Assembly (NCBI RefSeq): GCF_001189955.1
Contig: NZ_LFLT01000018.1
Location: 1-64,000, forward strand
Direction: 5' to 3'
DNA length: 64,000 nt
Source of the DNA: Herbaspirillum chlorophenolicum
GTDB lineage: Bacteria; Pseudomonadota; Gammaproteobacteria; Burkholderiales; Burkholderiaceae_D
Below are positions 34,137-43,204 of the stretch, piece by piece. The stretch's first letter is position 1. Every line of letters starts with the position of its first letter. The position numbers and the translations under genes are program-made. The notes below the pieces were generated by a model. That model saw nothing but the letters and a program-made list of their open reading frames with translations. It made no database searches and had not been told where the DNA came from.

Positions 34137-34633
34137 GAGGCGCAAGCGGATTTGGCGCCAAGCCGGCCAGGCGCGAGGTGATCGACGTACCCGAGCCGCG
34201 CCGGCCGGACCGCCGGCTCGACCAGCTGCTGCACGTGCGCAAGCAACGCCTGAGCCGCCTGGAACGCGAATGCAATGAGGCGCGCGCGCAATGGCGCGAA
34301 CTGCGGGCCGACCTGACCCGCCAGAAACAGGCGGCGCGTCAGGCCAAGATACGCGCCCATGAAGAATGGCTGGCTGCGCGCTCGGCGTTCTTCAGCATGG
34401 CCTTGACCAATGGCGAGTTCAGCCGCGCCAAGACGGTCTACGAAAAAATGAAGATCGAGGCCGACGTGCTGCACATCGAATGCCGTGCGTATGCCGCCCG
34501 CTGTCGCGCTTCAGGTGTCGAATTCTTTCTGGCCAGGCAGCATGTGACCGACGCCACCAAGCAGCAGGAAAAACTGGGCGTGCTGCGCGACGAAATGAAG
34601 GCGGCGCTGCTGGCGCAAAACGCGGAGGCGTAA
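34133..34633 (+). CDS. sctO: SctO stalk protein (YscO/HrpO family)
   Basis: A 166-aa basic, almost wholly helical protein with long Arg/Glu/Gln-rich coiled-coil stretches (residues about 30-150), the FliJ/YscO plan. It links the ATPase to the export gate. ATG overlaps the sctN stop by four bases, and sctP follows after two bases. Confidence 0.82.
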   Translation: MRGASGFGAKPARREVIDVPEPRRPDRRLDQLLHVRKQRLSRLERECNEARAQWRELRADLTRQKQAARQAKIRAHEEWLAARSAFFSMALTNGEFSRAKTVYEKMKIEADVLHIECRAYAARCRASGVEFFLARQHVTDATKQQEKLGVLRDEMKAALLAQNAEA

Positions 34634-34635
34634 GC

Positions 34636-35277
34636 ATGACCCTGATCCCGATTTTTTCTCTGTTGAGCGAATCTCCATCCAGCGTGCCGCCGCCCAAGCC
34701 GCGCCGGCCGGTGCTGCCGCCCAAGCCGGTGGCGCTGCCGGCGCGCGAGGAAGCGCCCGAGCCGCGCCCGGCGCCACGCCAGGCGCAGCCGCAGCGTGCC
34801 GGCACCGCTGCGCGCGGCGCGGCGCCAGGCAGCGCCAAGTCGGGTGCGCGCCAAGCCGCCGAGCGCGACCAGCGCGACGCCGCCACCGACCACGATCAAA
34901 TGCTGCTGGGCCAGGGCGGCCTGATGCCGCTGCCGCCGCAGACCGGTGGTGGTGGCGGCAGCCAGCAAGGCGACGCACAAGGCGAGGGGGAGCAAGACAT
35001 GGGCGGCGGCACGGGTGCCGTCCTGGCAAGCGGCGAACTCGATTGCGACATGCTGGCCGGGCTGCTGCCGACCGAGGGTGATGACGGCATCTTCGAAGTG
35101 CTGCTGCCTGACGGCTCCAGGCTGGGCGTGGCGGTGGATATCGGAGAGCATCATGTTGCCTATCTGCTTACCCCCTCCTCGGAACAGTTCCGTGCGCAAA
35201 TAAATAAGAAAAAAATGGAACTGCAAAAAGCCCTGATGCAACGTATGCAGACAGATGTCAGGCTTACGGTGCTGTAG
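34636..35277 (+). CDS. sctP: SctP needle-length/substrate-switch protein
   Basis: A 213-aa protein at ATG 34636, with GGAGGCGTAAGC upstream. Residues 10-65 are Pro/Lys/Arg-rich (PPPKPRRPVLPPKP), residues 70-130 Gly/Gln/Asp-rich, and the C-terminal 80 residues form a compact domain with LLPTEGDDGIFEVLLPDGS. Disordered Pro-rich N-terminus plus small C-terminal domain, between sctO and sctQ, is the YscP/HrpP arrangement. It is short compared with YscP. Confidence 0.75.
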   Translation: MTLIPIFSLLSESPSSVPPPKPRRPVLPPKPVALPAREEAPEPRPAPRQAQPQRAGTAARGAAPGSAKSGARQAAERDQRDAATDHDQMLLGQGGLMPLPPQTGGGGGSQQGDAQGEGEQDMGGGTGAVLASGELDCDMLAGLLPTEGDDGIFEVLLPDGSRLGVAVDIGEHHVAYLLTPSSEQFRAQINKKKMELQKALMQRMQTDVRLTVL

Positions 35278-35369
35278 AGCGGGCGGGCTGCGGTCGCAGT
35301 GGCATTGCGACATGGCTTGACCGGTTTTCTCCGTGGCCTGTGCCGATCCACTCGCATCCACAGGCGTTC

Positions 35370-36593
35370 ATGTCCGACCTTTCCCAAGATTTTTCTTCGC
35401 CAGGCGCCCAGCGCTGGGACTTGCTGGCCGAAGCGCCGGTGGTGTCGCGCCCGCAGGCCGAATTGAGCCGGCTGGTCGGGCGCGGCATGCGACTGGCCTG
35501 GCCGGGTGCTGCCGAACTCCTGGTGCTGCCTGCCGCCGCGACCAACACGCAGCGCCCGGGCGTGCAGTTGGACCTGGCCGCCGGCGCGCTACTGGTGGCA
35601 GATGGCGAGCGCCTGGTCAATGCCATGTGCGGCATCGACATCGCTGCCGCCCCGCTTGATGGCGAGGCTTGGCCAAGCTGGTTGGCCGGGGCCATCGCCG
35701 GCCGCCTGCAAGACACGCCGCTGGCCTGGCTGCAGGGGCTGCGGCCAGTCGCTCCCGAGGCCGGAACGGATGGCCTGCTGCCGCTGGGGCTACGCCTGCG
35801 CGATGGCCGGCATGCCATCGATACCACCGGCTGGGCCCCGCTGTCGCTGTGGCAGGCGATGCTGCGCGAGGCCACGCCGCTACGGCTGCCGCGTGCGCGC
35901 TGGCTGCCGCTGGCCGTGAGCGCCATCGTCCCGCTGGCACGCCATCGCATGCCGCGCACGGCGTTCGATGCGCTGCGTTGCGGCGATCTCATCTTGCCGG
36001 ATTCGCCGTGTTTCGACATCGACGGCACAGGACGTCTGCTCCTGGCCCAACGCCACTGGCGGGTGCAATACCTGGATCGCCAGCGCCTGCAAATATTGTC
36101 AGAGGAGGAAGACGTGGACTACCAACAGTACGAAGAGGCACGCGACGAACACGATGAAGATCTCGCCGACGACGGCGCACAGGAGCGGCCCGACGGCTCC
36201 CAGCCGGACCAGGCGGAAGCAGTGCAGGCCGAGGATCTGTATCAGGACGATGAAGCTGCCGATCGCATCGACCAGCAACTGGCCGAGCCGGACCTGCAGG
36301 CCGATGGCCAGAGCGAGACCGGTGCCGATGCCGCCTTGGGCCAGCCGCACCCGGCCGGCGCAGACAAGCTGAGCGGCAAGATCGTGATGTCGCTGCGTTT
36401 CGAACTGGGGCGGTTGAACCTGACGCTGGACCAGCTCGGCGCGCTCGGCGAGCAAAGCGTGCTGGTGCTGCATGACGCCTCGCCGCAGTCGATCGCCATC
36501 AGCGCTGCCGGCGTGCAGGTTGGACGGGGCGAGGTGGTGGCGGTGGACGGCCGGCTGGGAGTGCGCATCACCCAGTGGAGCGGGGCATGCTGA
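35370..36593 (+). CDS. sctQ: SctQ sorting-platform (C-ring) protein, unsplit
   Basis: A 407-aa protein from ATG 35370; a GTG at 35340 is possible. An N-terminal SpoA-like region is followed by a very acidic linker (about residues 245-330, Asp/Glu/Gln-rich) and a C-terminal SpoA domain (LRFELGRLNLTLDQLGALGE, GRGEVVAVDGRLGVRI). Pseudomonas syringae splits this gene into hrcQA and hrcQB; here it is one frame. An internal ATG at 36387 could give a separate C-terminal product, as known for other SctQ genes. The end overlaps sctR. Confidence 0.88.
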   Translation: MSDLSQDFSSPGAQRWDLLAEAPVVSRPQAELSRLVGRGMRLAWPGAAELLVLPAAATNTQRPGVQLDLAAGALLVADGERLVNAMCGIDIAAAPLDGEAWPSWLAGAIAGRLQDTPLAWLQGLRPVAPEAGTDGLLPLGLRLRDGRHAIDTTGWAPLSLWQAMLREATPLRLPRARWLPLAVSAIVPLARHRMPRTAFDALRCGDLILPDSPCFDIDGTGRLLLAQRHWRVQYLDRQRLQILSEEEDVDYQQYEEARDEHDEDLADDGAQERPDGSQPDQAEAVQAEDLYQDDEAADRIDQQLAEPDLQADGQSETGADAALGQPHPAGADKLSGKIVMSLRFELGRLNLTLDQLGALGEQSVLVLHDASPQSIAISAAGVQVGRGEVVAVDGRLGVRITQWSGAC

Positions 36594-37249
36594 GCGGGCA
36601 GTTCGATGTCGTTTCCTTCTCGGTACTGCTGGCGCTCATGGCGCTGGTGCCATTGATGGTCGTGACGACCACCTCTTTTTTGAAGATATCGCTGGTGCTG
36701 CTGGTGCTGCGCAACGCCATCGGCGTGCAGCAGGTGCCGCCCACGCTGGCTATCTACGGGATCTCACTGGCCCTGTCGGTGTTCATCATGGCACCCACCG
36801 TGCAGGAAGTCGGCAAGCGCGCCATGGCGGTCGACACCACGCATCCGGCCGCTTCGCGCAGCACGCCAATTCTGCAGCGAGCGCAAGATTCCTTCGAGCC
36901 GCTGCGCCAATTCATGCTCAAGATGAGCCGCGCCGAGCAACGCGAGATGTTCCTGGCCTCGGCCAAGAAGCTGTGGCCCAAGGAAGCGGCCAAGGATGCC
37001 CAGGCTACCGACGCGCTGATCCTGATTCCCGCCTTCGTGGTGTCGGAGTTGCAGACCGGGTACGAGATCGGCTTCCTGATCTACATTCCGTTCGTGGTGA
37101 TCGACCTGTTGATTTCCAACTTGCTCATGGCGCTGGGTATGCAGCAGGTGAGCCCGCAGACCATCACCATTCCGCTCAAGCTGTTGCTGTTTACGCTGGT
37201 CGGCGGCTGGGCCAAGCTGCTCAATGCCCTGGCCATGTCTTACCTGTAA
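36587..37249 (+). CDS. sctR: SctR export apparatus protein
   Basis: A 220-aa inner-membrane protein. ATG 36587 is chosen because GGAGCGGGGC precedes it; it lies inside the end of sctQ. The family block VVTTTSFLKISLVLLVLRNA is intact and four membrane segments are visible. SctR, S and T build the export gate. Confidence 0.96.
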   Translation: MLSGQFDVVSFSVLLALMALVPLMVVTTTSFLKISLVLLVLRNAIGVQQVPPTLAIYGISLALSVFIMAPTVQEVGKRAMAVDTTHPAASRSTPILQRAQDSFEPLRQFMLKMSRAEQREMFLASAKKLWPKEAAKDAQATDALILIPAFVVSELQTGYEIGFLIYIPFVVIDLLISNLLMALGMQQVSPQTITIPLKLLLFTLVGGWAKLLNALAMSYL

Positions 37250-37295
37250 CGCGCCTGACGCGCGAATTCGCCTCACCCAACTCCAGGAGCCCGGC

Positions 37296-37559
37296 ATGAC
37301 CGATACCATCACCTATTTCCAGCAAGGCCTTTGGATGGCCGTCATGATGTCGGCGCCGCCGCTGCTGATCGCCACCTTATGCGGCATGGGAGTGTCGCTG
37401 ATCCAGGCCGTCACCCAGATCCAGGACCAGACGCTGCCTTATGTGGTCAAACTGGTGGCGGTGGCGGTGACGCTGGCCAGCATGGGACGCTGGATCGGCG
37501 TGGAGATGATCCGCCTGGCAGAGCTGGCCTTCACCATGATTCCCGACATCGGACGCTGA
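37296..37559 (+). CDS. sctS: SctS export apparatus protein
   Basis: An 87-aa protein with two membrane segments and the conserved SLIQAVTQIQDQTLPYVVKL. CCAGGAGCCCGGC provides the ribosome binding site. Export gate component with SctR and SctT. Confidence 0.96.
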   Translation: MTDTITYFQQGLWMAVMMSAPPLLIATLCGMGVSLIQAVTQIQDQTLPYVVKLVAVAVTLASMGRWIGVEMIRLAELAFTMIPDIGR

Positions 37560-37563
37560 GCAG

Positions 37564-38352
37564 ATGCCGACTTCGCTGCTGCTCGACATCAATGCCGTGC
37601 TGGTGACCATGGCCCTGGTCACGCCGCGCGTGCTGGTGTGCCTGGTGATCCTGCCCGGCTTCGGCCTGAACGTGCTGACCGGCATGGCCAAGAACGCCGC
37701 GGCCATGGCGATTGCCTTGCCGGCAGCGCTGCCGACCTTCTACTTCGTGCAGCGCAACGCGCCGGACATGCTCACTTCGGGCGTGATCGTGTTCAAGGAA
37801 GCCATCATCGGCTTGATCTTCGGCATCCTCATGGCCATTCCGCTGTGGGTGGTGCAGTCGATCGGATCGATCTTCGACAGCCAGCGCTCGCCGATCCAGA
37901 TCCAGGCCAACAACGCCTCGGTCGACCGCGATGCCAGCGCCATCGGCGCCATGCTGTTGCAGGCAGTGGTGCTGGTGATGGTGCAAGCCGGCATGTTCTC
38001 CGCCATGGCGCGCATCCTGATCGAGAGCTATGCGGTATGGCCGGCGTATGAACTGATGCCGCCGTTCGAACCTGGCCATTTCGACATCGTCATCAAGCGC
38101 TTTGGCGAATTGCTCTGGTACATCGTGGTGTATGGCGCGCCGGTGCTCATTCCCCTGATGCTCATCGAATTCGGCTTTGCCATCATCGGGGTGTTTGCCT
38201 CCAACCTGCAGGTCTCGTTCGCCTCGGCCCCGATCAAGAGCCTGGTGGGCCTGGTGATCCTGCTGCTCTACTGGTCCACGTTTTCCCATTACGTGGCGGG
38301 AGATTTCACCCATTTGCTCGACCTGGTGGCGAGCTTGATGGAAATACCTTGA
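37564..38352 (+). CDS. sctT: SctT export apparatus protein
   Basis: A 262-aa inner-membrane protein of the FliR/YscT family, with several hydrophobic segments and the family block FKEAIIGLIFGILMAIPLWV followed by IGSIFDSQRSPIQ. It starts four bases after the sctS stop. Confidence 0.95.
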   Translation: MPTSLLLDINAVLVTMALVTPRVLVCLVILPGFGLNVLTGMAKNAAAMAIALPAALPTFYFVQRNAPDMLTSGVIVFKEAIIGLIFGILMAIPLWVVQSIGSIFDSQRSPIQIQANNASVDRDASAIGAMLLQAVVLVMVQAGMFSAMARILIESYAVWPAYELMPPFEPGHFDIVIKRFGELLWYIVVYGAPVLIPLMLIEFGFAIIGVFASNLQVSFASAPIKSLVGLVILLLYWSTFSHYVAGDFTHLLDLVASLMEIP

Positions 38353-38367
38353 TCGCAGGGAGGATGC

Positions 38368-39474
38368 ATGAGCGACGAAAAGAGCGAAGAGCCGACCGAC
38401 AAGAAGATCGAGGATGCCAAGGAGAAGGGCCAGATCGCCGTCAGTCGCGATCTGGCCCGGCTGGCCACGCTGGTAGTGGTGATGGAAACAGTGCTGGCTA
38501 CCGAATCGCTGTGGCGCGGAGCCTTGTTCAACATCATGAACGGCGGCATCGAAGGCGTGGGGCAGGATTTCCGCACCGTGATGGAAAACCAGCTGACCGC
38601 CTCGCTGACCTTGCTGGCAGTGTTCTTCGTCGGCGCCTTCATCATCTGCCCGGTGGTGGCGGTGGCAGCGCATTGGGGGCAGTTCGGCGTGCTCATCGCC
38701 ACCGAGTCGCTGCAGCCCAAATTCGACAAGCTCAATCCGGTCAACGGCCTCAAGCAGCTGGTGTCCAAGAAAAAGCTGATCGAGCTCCTGATCACGGTGG
38801 GCAAGGCCGGGCTGATCGCCTTTCTGATGTACAGCGCCATTCGCGGCCAACTGGCCAATATCGTTACGCTGGCAGGCGGCGAGCCCAAGGATATCTACGA
38901 AGCCTTCCTGACGCTGATCCGTTCCATCTTCCACATGATCGCGGCGGTGTGCCTGGTCTTGGGTGCGATCGATTTCGCGGTGCAGAAATACTTCCACAAG
39001 AAAGAGCTGATGATGGACAAGGAAGAGATCAAGCGCGAATTCAAGGAATCCGAAGGCGACCCCATGATCAAGGGGCAGCGCAAGCAGCTGGCGCGCCAGT
39101 GGGCCAACGAAGCGCCTGCGGCCAAGACCGAGGAGGCCAATGCGGTGGTGGTCAATCCCACCCACTTCGCGGTGGCCATGTTCTACGATAGTGCCGAGGC
39201 CATGGTGCCGATGGTGCTGGCCAAGGGGAAAGACGACGTGGCCCAGGCCATGATCCGGCGCGCCCATGAATGCGGCATCCCGGTGATTCGCCACGTCTGG
39301 CTGGCGCGCACCTTGTACGCCACTTGCCGCGACGACACGGCGGTGCCGCGCAGCAGCTACCAGGCGGTGGCGCAGGTGTACGCGGTGGTACACGAGATGC
39401 TGGCCAGCGGCGATACCCAGCGCGTGGTGGAACTGGAGTCGCTGGGCGAGCCACCTGTCCCGGCAGCCTTATAG
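38368..39474 (+). CDS. sctU: SctU autocleaving export switch protein
   Basis: A 368-aa protein of the FlhB/YscU family. It begins MSDEKSEEPTDKKIEDAKEK as is typical, has four membrane segments (about residues 30-210), and a cytoplasmic domain with the autocleavage motif NPTH at residues 263-266. Self-cleavage there switches export from needle/rod to later substrates. GGGAGGATGC precedes the ATG. Confidence 0.97.
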   Translation: MSDEKSEEPTDKKIEDAKEKGQIAVSRDLARLATLVVVMETVLATESLWRGALFNIMNGGIEGVGQDFRTVMENQLTASLTLLAVFFVGAFIICPVVAVAAHWGQFGVLIATESLQPKFDKLNPVNGLKQLVSKKKLIELLITVGKAGLIAFLMYSAIRGQLANIVTLAGGEPKDIYEAFLTLIRSIFHMIAAVCLVLGAIDFAVQKYFHKKELMMDKEEIKREFKESEGDPMIKGQRKQLARQWANEAPAAKTEEANAVVVNPTHFAVAMFYDSAEAMVPMVLAKGKDDVAQAMIRRAHECGIPVIRHVWLARTLYATCRDDTAVPRSSYQAVAQVYAVVHEMLASGDTQRVVELESLGEPPVPAAL

Positions 39475-39483
39475 GGAGGACGC

Positions 39484-40050
39484 ATGGCCAATCCGCACGA
39501 TATCGTCGACCCTACCGCACTGCATCCCGAACGAATGGCGCCGGGCGAGGCCCGCAACCGGCGCACGCGCCACGAAATCGAGCTGCGTATCGTGGCCCAT
39601 CGACGGCAGGCGGCCGCTGAACGGCAGGCTGACATCGATGCCGGCGCCGATGCCGCCGCGCCAGACAGCGGCCAGTCGCTCATCGGCGCGCTGGCCGATG
39701 GCGCGCCGCCCAAGCGGGGCGGCGACGATATCCTGAGCTGGTCGCTGACGGCGGTCTTTCGTTTTGGCGGCGACCTCATCGCCGACGACGAGCCGGCATC
39801 GCAACGCCACACCATCATCGGCAGCGGCGACCGCGCCCATCATCTGGCCATGGCGCCGGGAACGCCCGCACCGCAGCCACGCCAGCCCAGCGCCAGGCGC
39901 GACGCGCTGATCATGCCACCCAAGCCCAAATCCAGGGCCGAGTGCCAACGGCGCTGCGGCAAGAACGGGTTTTGCGATCCTTCCTCGGACCTGGGCTGCG
40001 GCGGCGAGCATTGCGGCAATCCGCTCATGCGCCATCCAGGCATGCTGTGA
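39484..40050 (+). CDS. Unknown protein with Cys-rich C-terminus
   Basis: A 188-aa soluble protein nine bases after sctU. The N-terminal two thirds are polar, Ala/Arg/Asp-rich. The C-terminus packs five cysteines (ECQRRCGKNGFCDPS, then GCGGEHCG), spaced as in small metal-binding or disulfide modules. Such Cys clusters are not part of standard sct proteins. It closes the sctD operon before the sctI promoter. Not recognised; could be an early substrate, a chaperone or an effector. Confidence 0.65.
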   Translation: MANPHDIVDPTALHPERMAPGEARNRRTRHEIELRIVAHRRQAAAERQADIDAGADAAAPDSGQSLIGALADGAPPKRGGDDILSWSLTAVFRFGGDLIADDEPASQRHTIIGSGDRAHHLAMAPGTPAPQPRQPSARRDALIMPPKPKSRAECQRRCGKNGFCDPSSDLGCGGEHCGNPLMRHPGML

Positions 40051-40068
40051 CAGCGGCGTTGCATCGCT

Positions 40069-40096
40069 GGAACCTTCCGTTGCCGTTTTCCACTCA
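40069..40096 (+). promoter_or_regulatory. hrp-box promoter before sctI
   Basis: GGAACC, 15 bases, CCACTCA: exact half-sites with N15 spacing, 35 bp upstream of ATG 40132. It would drive sctI through sctC. Confidence 0.75.
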
Positions 40097-40131
40097 AGAA
40101 CTGTTCAGTCAGATTTCGATGGAGTGGAAAT

Positions 40132-40536
40132 ATGCAGCAAGCGCCATTACAGCCAAGCGTGACCCTGAACGACCAGTCCGCCGGCGGACCCCGCAGCAAC
40201 GGCCTGCACATGGAGATCCAGTCCGGCAGCGCTGAAGGCGAGCATTTCAAGGCCATGTTCGAGCAGTACATGAACAAGGATGCAATGCGCATCAAGCCCA
40301 ACACCAATTCGCTGGGCAGCGCGCTGGCGCAGCGCACCACCGGCCTGGCATCCGAAATCAAGCAAGACCAGATGTATGTCTCCAAACTGCTCGAGAAGGC
40401 CAGCGTCAGCGGCGACTCCATGCAGCTCATGCGCGCCATGATGGCGCTGAGCGATTACCAGATCCGTGTGCAGACGATTTCCAAGACCGTATCCAAGGCG
40501 TCTTCCTCTGTCGATTCACTGACCAAACTTCAATAA
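40132..40536 (+). CDS. sctI: SctI inner rod protein (HrpB/YscI family)
   Basis: A 134-aa protein without signal peptide. The C-terminal helix MRAMMALSDYQIRVQTISKT and following VSKASSSVDSLTKL is the conserved rod/needle-adaptor segment of the YscI family. It is followed by sctJ, as hrpB precedes hrcJ. Confidence 0.88.
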   Translation: MQQAPLQPSVTLNDQSAGGPRSNGLHMEIQSGSAEGEHFKAMFEQYMNKDAMRIKPNTNSLGSALAQRTTGLASEIKQDQMYVSKLLEKASVSGDSMQLMRAMMALSDYQIRVQTISKTVSKASSSVDSLTKLQ

Positions 40537-40550
40537 CCGGGGGCATGCAT

Positions 40551-41453
40551 ATGCCGAAGACAAGCAATCTGCAGCCGCGCAGACCGGTGGCGCGCGGCAT
40601 CCTGTTACGCGACCTGGCGCGCCTGGCCTGCCTGGCCATGCTGCTGGTGCTGTTGAGCGCTTGCAGCAGGATGGTCATCCTGCAGGCCGGATTGACCGAT
40701 GCCGACGCCAACGAAATCATCCTGACCTTGAACCGCCAGGGGATCGAGGTCGACAAGCAGAAGAGCAAGGAAGGCGTCACGCTGCTGGTCAAGGACGCCG
40801 AGCTTTCGCGCGCCACCGAAACCATGACTGCGGCAGGTCTGCCGCGTCGCAGCCTGTCCAACCTGGGTGAAGTATTCAAGAAGCAGGGCATGATCTCTTC
40901 GCCCATGGAAGAGCGCATCCGCTACATCCACGGCCTGTCCGAAGAACTGGAGTCGACCATGCTGCAGTTCGACAACGTGGTGGCGGCGCGCGTGCACGTG
41001 GTGCTGCCGGAGCGCATCGCGCCGGGCGAGCCGATCCAGCCTTCTTCGGCCGCCGTGTTCATCAAGTACCGCCCGCCGCTGGATGAAGACGCGGTCATGC
41101 CGCGCATCCGCCGGCTGGTCGCATCCAGCATTCCGGGCCTGGCCAGCGAGGATGGGCGCAACAAGGTGTCGGTGGTGATGATGCCGGGCGAAGCGCCGGC
41201 GCCAGGGATCGAATGGACCATGTTCGGACCATTCACCGTGGCCGCGGCATCGGCTACAGGGCTGGCGCTGAGCTTCGGCCTGCTGTTGATAGTGGCCCTG
41301 GCCAGCCTGGGTTACATCGGCTTGCAAAAGGCGCTGCGTCATCCGCGGCTCAACCGCCTGGTCGCCAACTTCGTCGCACGCCGCGCCGGGAAGGCGGCCG
41401 AGAAGCAGGCCGAGAAGCAGGCCAAGGCGCAGCAGAGTACGCAGGGTACGTGA
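40551..41453 (+). CDS. sctJ: SctJ inner-membrane ring lipoprotein
   Basis: A 300-aa lipoprotein. Start at ATG 40551 is favoured by a GGGGG motif; ATG 40545 is also in frame. The lipobox LLSAC gives Cys38 as the lipidated residue. The YscJ core includes the family blocks LNRQGIEVDKQK and EERIRYIHGLSEELE, and a C-terminal membrane segment lies near residues 240-262. Basic tail rich in Lys, Gln and Ala. Confidence 0.95.
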   Translation: MPKTSNLQPRRPVARGILLRDLARLACLAMLLVLLSACSRMVILQAGLTDADANEIILTLNRQGIEVDKQKSKEGVTLLVKDAELSRATETMTAAGLPRRSLSNLGEVFKKQGMISSPMEERIRYIHGLSEELESTMLQFDNVVAARVHVVLPERIAPGEPIQPSSAAVFIKYRPPLDEDAVMPRIRRLVASSIPGLASEDGRNKVSVVMMPGEAPAPGIEWTMFGPFTVAAASATGLALSFGLLLIVALASLGYIGLQKALRHPRLNRLVANFVARRAGKAAEKQAEKQAKAQQSTQGT

Positions 41454-42046
41454 TGCAGGAGGCCTTGTCGGACGATTTCCTCGATTGGTGGTTTGCGCCC
41501 TGGACGTATGGGGAGCTTGCCGCCGGCTCGGGTGTGATCGGGCAGGTGGCAGCCAGCACACTGGGACGGCGCGACAGCTACCGTCACTGGTGCGAGCAAC
41601 ATGCCGTGGCCGCCGTGCTGCCGGCATCGGCGGACCTGCGCTGGCAGGGCGCGGCGCTGCGCGATGCGCAGCAATTCGCGCTGGCGGCAACCTTGTACGG
41701 CGGCTTGTTCGCCGCACGCGCCCGGCGCACCGAAGAACTGGCGGGGCTGACGGCGCCGCACCGGCGCTGGTGCCTGAGCGTAGCGCTGACACAGCCGCTG
41801 GCCGGATGGACCTCCGAGCTGCCCGGTCCGCTGGCCAACGCACGCACACGAGGTGTGCTGGAACTGGCGTTGCGGCTGGAGCAGGCGTTTCCCGGGATGT
41901 GGTCGCGGCTACGGCTGCTGCTGGCGCCTGCCGACGATGTACAGATGGCGCCGCAACTGCGGCAGCCGCTGCCGGAGACGGTGCGGCTGCGCGAGCGCGA
42001 GCGCACTTGCTGGCAATTATGCGTCGCGCGCGCGGCGGCGTCCTAG
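41453..42046 (+). CDS. sctK: SctK sorting-platform protein (HrpD/YscK family)
   Basis: A 197-aa Trp- and Leu-rich soluble protein whose ATG shares one base with the sctJ stop. Position between sctJ and sctL is that of hrpD in Hrp1 clusters. SctK links the cytoplasmic SctQ pods to the inner-membrane ring. Sequence conservation in this family is low, so the call relies on order and size. Confidence 0.7.
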   Translation: MQEALSDDFLDWWFAPWTYGELAAGSGVIGQVAASTLGRRDSYRHWCEQHAVAAVLPASADLRWQGAALRDAQQFALAATLYGGLFAARARRTEELAGLTAPHRRWCLSVALTQPLAGWTSELPGPLANARTRGVLELALRLEQAFPGMWSRLRLLLAPADDVQMAPQLRQPLPETVRLRERERTCWQLCVARAAAS

Positions 42047-42844
42047 ATGAGTGCCGAGAACGGAGTCTGGAACATCATGCAGCAAGAACAGGCAATGAAT
42101 TCTTTTTGCGTCGCTGCGCTGGCGCTGCCGCAGTCGCTGCGTCCGCGCTTTGGCGTGGTGAGATCGGAAGCCTTCGCCGTGACCGACGAGGCCGGCCAGG
42201 CTGCCGCGCGCATGCTGGAGCAAGCCCGCCAACAAGCGGATGACCTGATGAAAAAGGCGCGCCGGCAGGCCGATCACCTGATGCGCGACGAACAGCGGCG
42301 AGTGGCCGAGGAGGCGACCCAACTGGTGCAGGTGCTGCAGCAAATGCAATGCGAGGTGCTCGAGCAGGCACAGGAATTGGCCATCGAGCTGGCCCAGCTC
42401 ACATTCGATCGCCTGGTGCTGGAGACTACTCCGCGCGAACGGCTGGAGGCGGCTTGCCGGCGGGTACGCGCGGAGGCGCCGCCGAAACTGGCCGAGGCGG
42501 TAGCCTGGATGCATCCGCTGGACAAGGCCGAACTGGCCGCAGCCGACGCCATGGCATGGCAGATCAGGGAAGACGATCGCTTGCCGCGCGGCACCTGCCG
42601 GCTGGAGGCCGCCAGCGGCGAATGGCGCGCGCAGTTCGACCTGGCAGCGGCCGCCTTGCGCGCAGCGCTGGCAGAATTCGGCGCGCTTGGCGCGCCGGCG
42701 GTCGATCAGAACCACGTTGCAGACCATGAGCAAGGGGACGACAACCCGAACGCCCCCGAAGCGCATGGCCAGGACGAGGAACAGGAGCATGCCGACGAGA
42801 GCGAAGAGGAAGAGCAGGGCGCTGGCGCCTCATGGCGGAGATAA
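42047..42844 (+). CDS. sctL: SctL ATPase stator (HrpE/YscL family)
   Basis: A 265-aa protein with a long Ala/Gln/Glu/Arg-rich helix (residues about 45-120, AARMLEQARQQADDLMKKAR) followed by a compact C-terminal domain and an acidic tail. This is the FliH/YscL plan; it binds and restrains SctN. Start at ATG 42047 directly follows the sctK stop; ATG 42077 is an alternative with GGAG upstream. Confidence 0.82.
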   Translation: MSAENGVWNIMQQEQAMNSFCVAALALPQSLRPRFGVVRSEAFAVTDEAGQAAARMLEQARQQADDLMKKARRQADHLMRDEQRRVAEEATQLVQVLQQMQCEVLEQAQELAIELAQLTFDRLVLETTPRERLEAACRRVRAEAPPKLAEAVAWMHPLDKAELAAADAMAWQIREDDRLPRGTCRLEAASGEWRAQFDLAAAALRAALAEFGALGAPAVDQNHVADHEQGDDNPNAPEAHGQDEEQEHADESEEEEQGAGASWRR

Positions 42845-42967
42845 AAGTTGAGACTTTTGTGGGGCATGCGAGCGAACCGGATGGCAGGGGGAGGGCACAT
42901 ATCCATGCATTCCCATCTGTCAATCGTGAATCGGCACGCCGGTTTGCTTACGCAAAGGAGAACGACC

Positions 42968-43201
42968 ATGTCCGCCAACAGCCATCCTTATTTGCAGACG
43001 CTCGGCAAGCTGAACAATCGCTTCGAATCGACTGCCGATCAGCTGAGCGATTTCAACCGGCGCCAGGCCGATGGCGAACATCCTGATCCGGCCGAATTCA
43101 TGGACTTGCTCAACAAGCAATCGGTCACGCGCACGGCCATGACCGCGCAGTTCGGCCTGCTGCAAAAGCCGCTCAAGACCGTCCTCAGCGAAACCCGTTA
43201 A
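42968..43201 (+). CDS. HrpF-position small protein (needle-like or needle chaperone)
   Basis: A 77-aa protein with CAAAGGAG before ATG 42968. Two helices flank a HPDPAEFM turn, like needle subunits of the EscF type, but hrpF in the same slot of Hrp1 clusters is a small co-chaperone acting with HrpG. The next gene is a chaperone-like protein in the hrpG slot, so either a SctF needle with its chaperone or an HrpF/HrpG pair is possible. See also the 70-aa candidate at 17109. Confidence 0.65.
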   Translation: MSANSHPYLQTLGKLNNRFESTADQLSDFNRRQADGEHPDPAEFMDLLNKQSVTRTAMTAQFGLLQKPLKTVLSETR

Positions 43202-43204
43202 CCC

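Noticed and set aside
37531-39393. 620-codon minus-strand open frame opposite sctS-sctU
   Set aside because: His/Gln/Arg-rich shadow of well-recognised sctT and sctU; no ribosome binding site.
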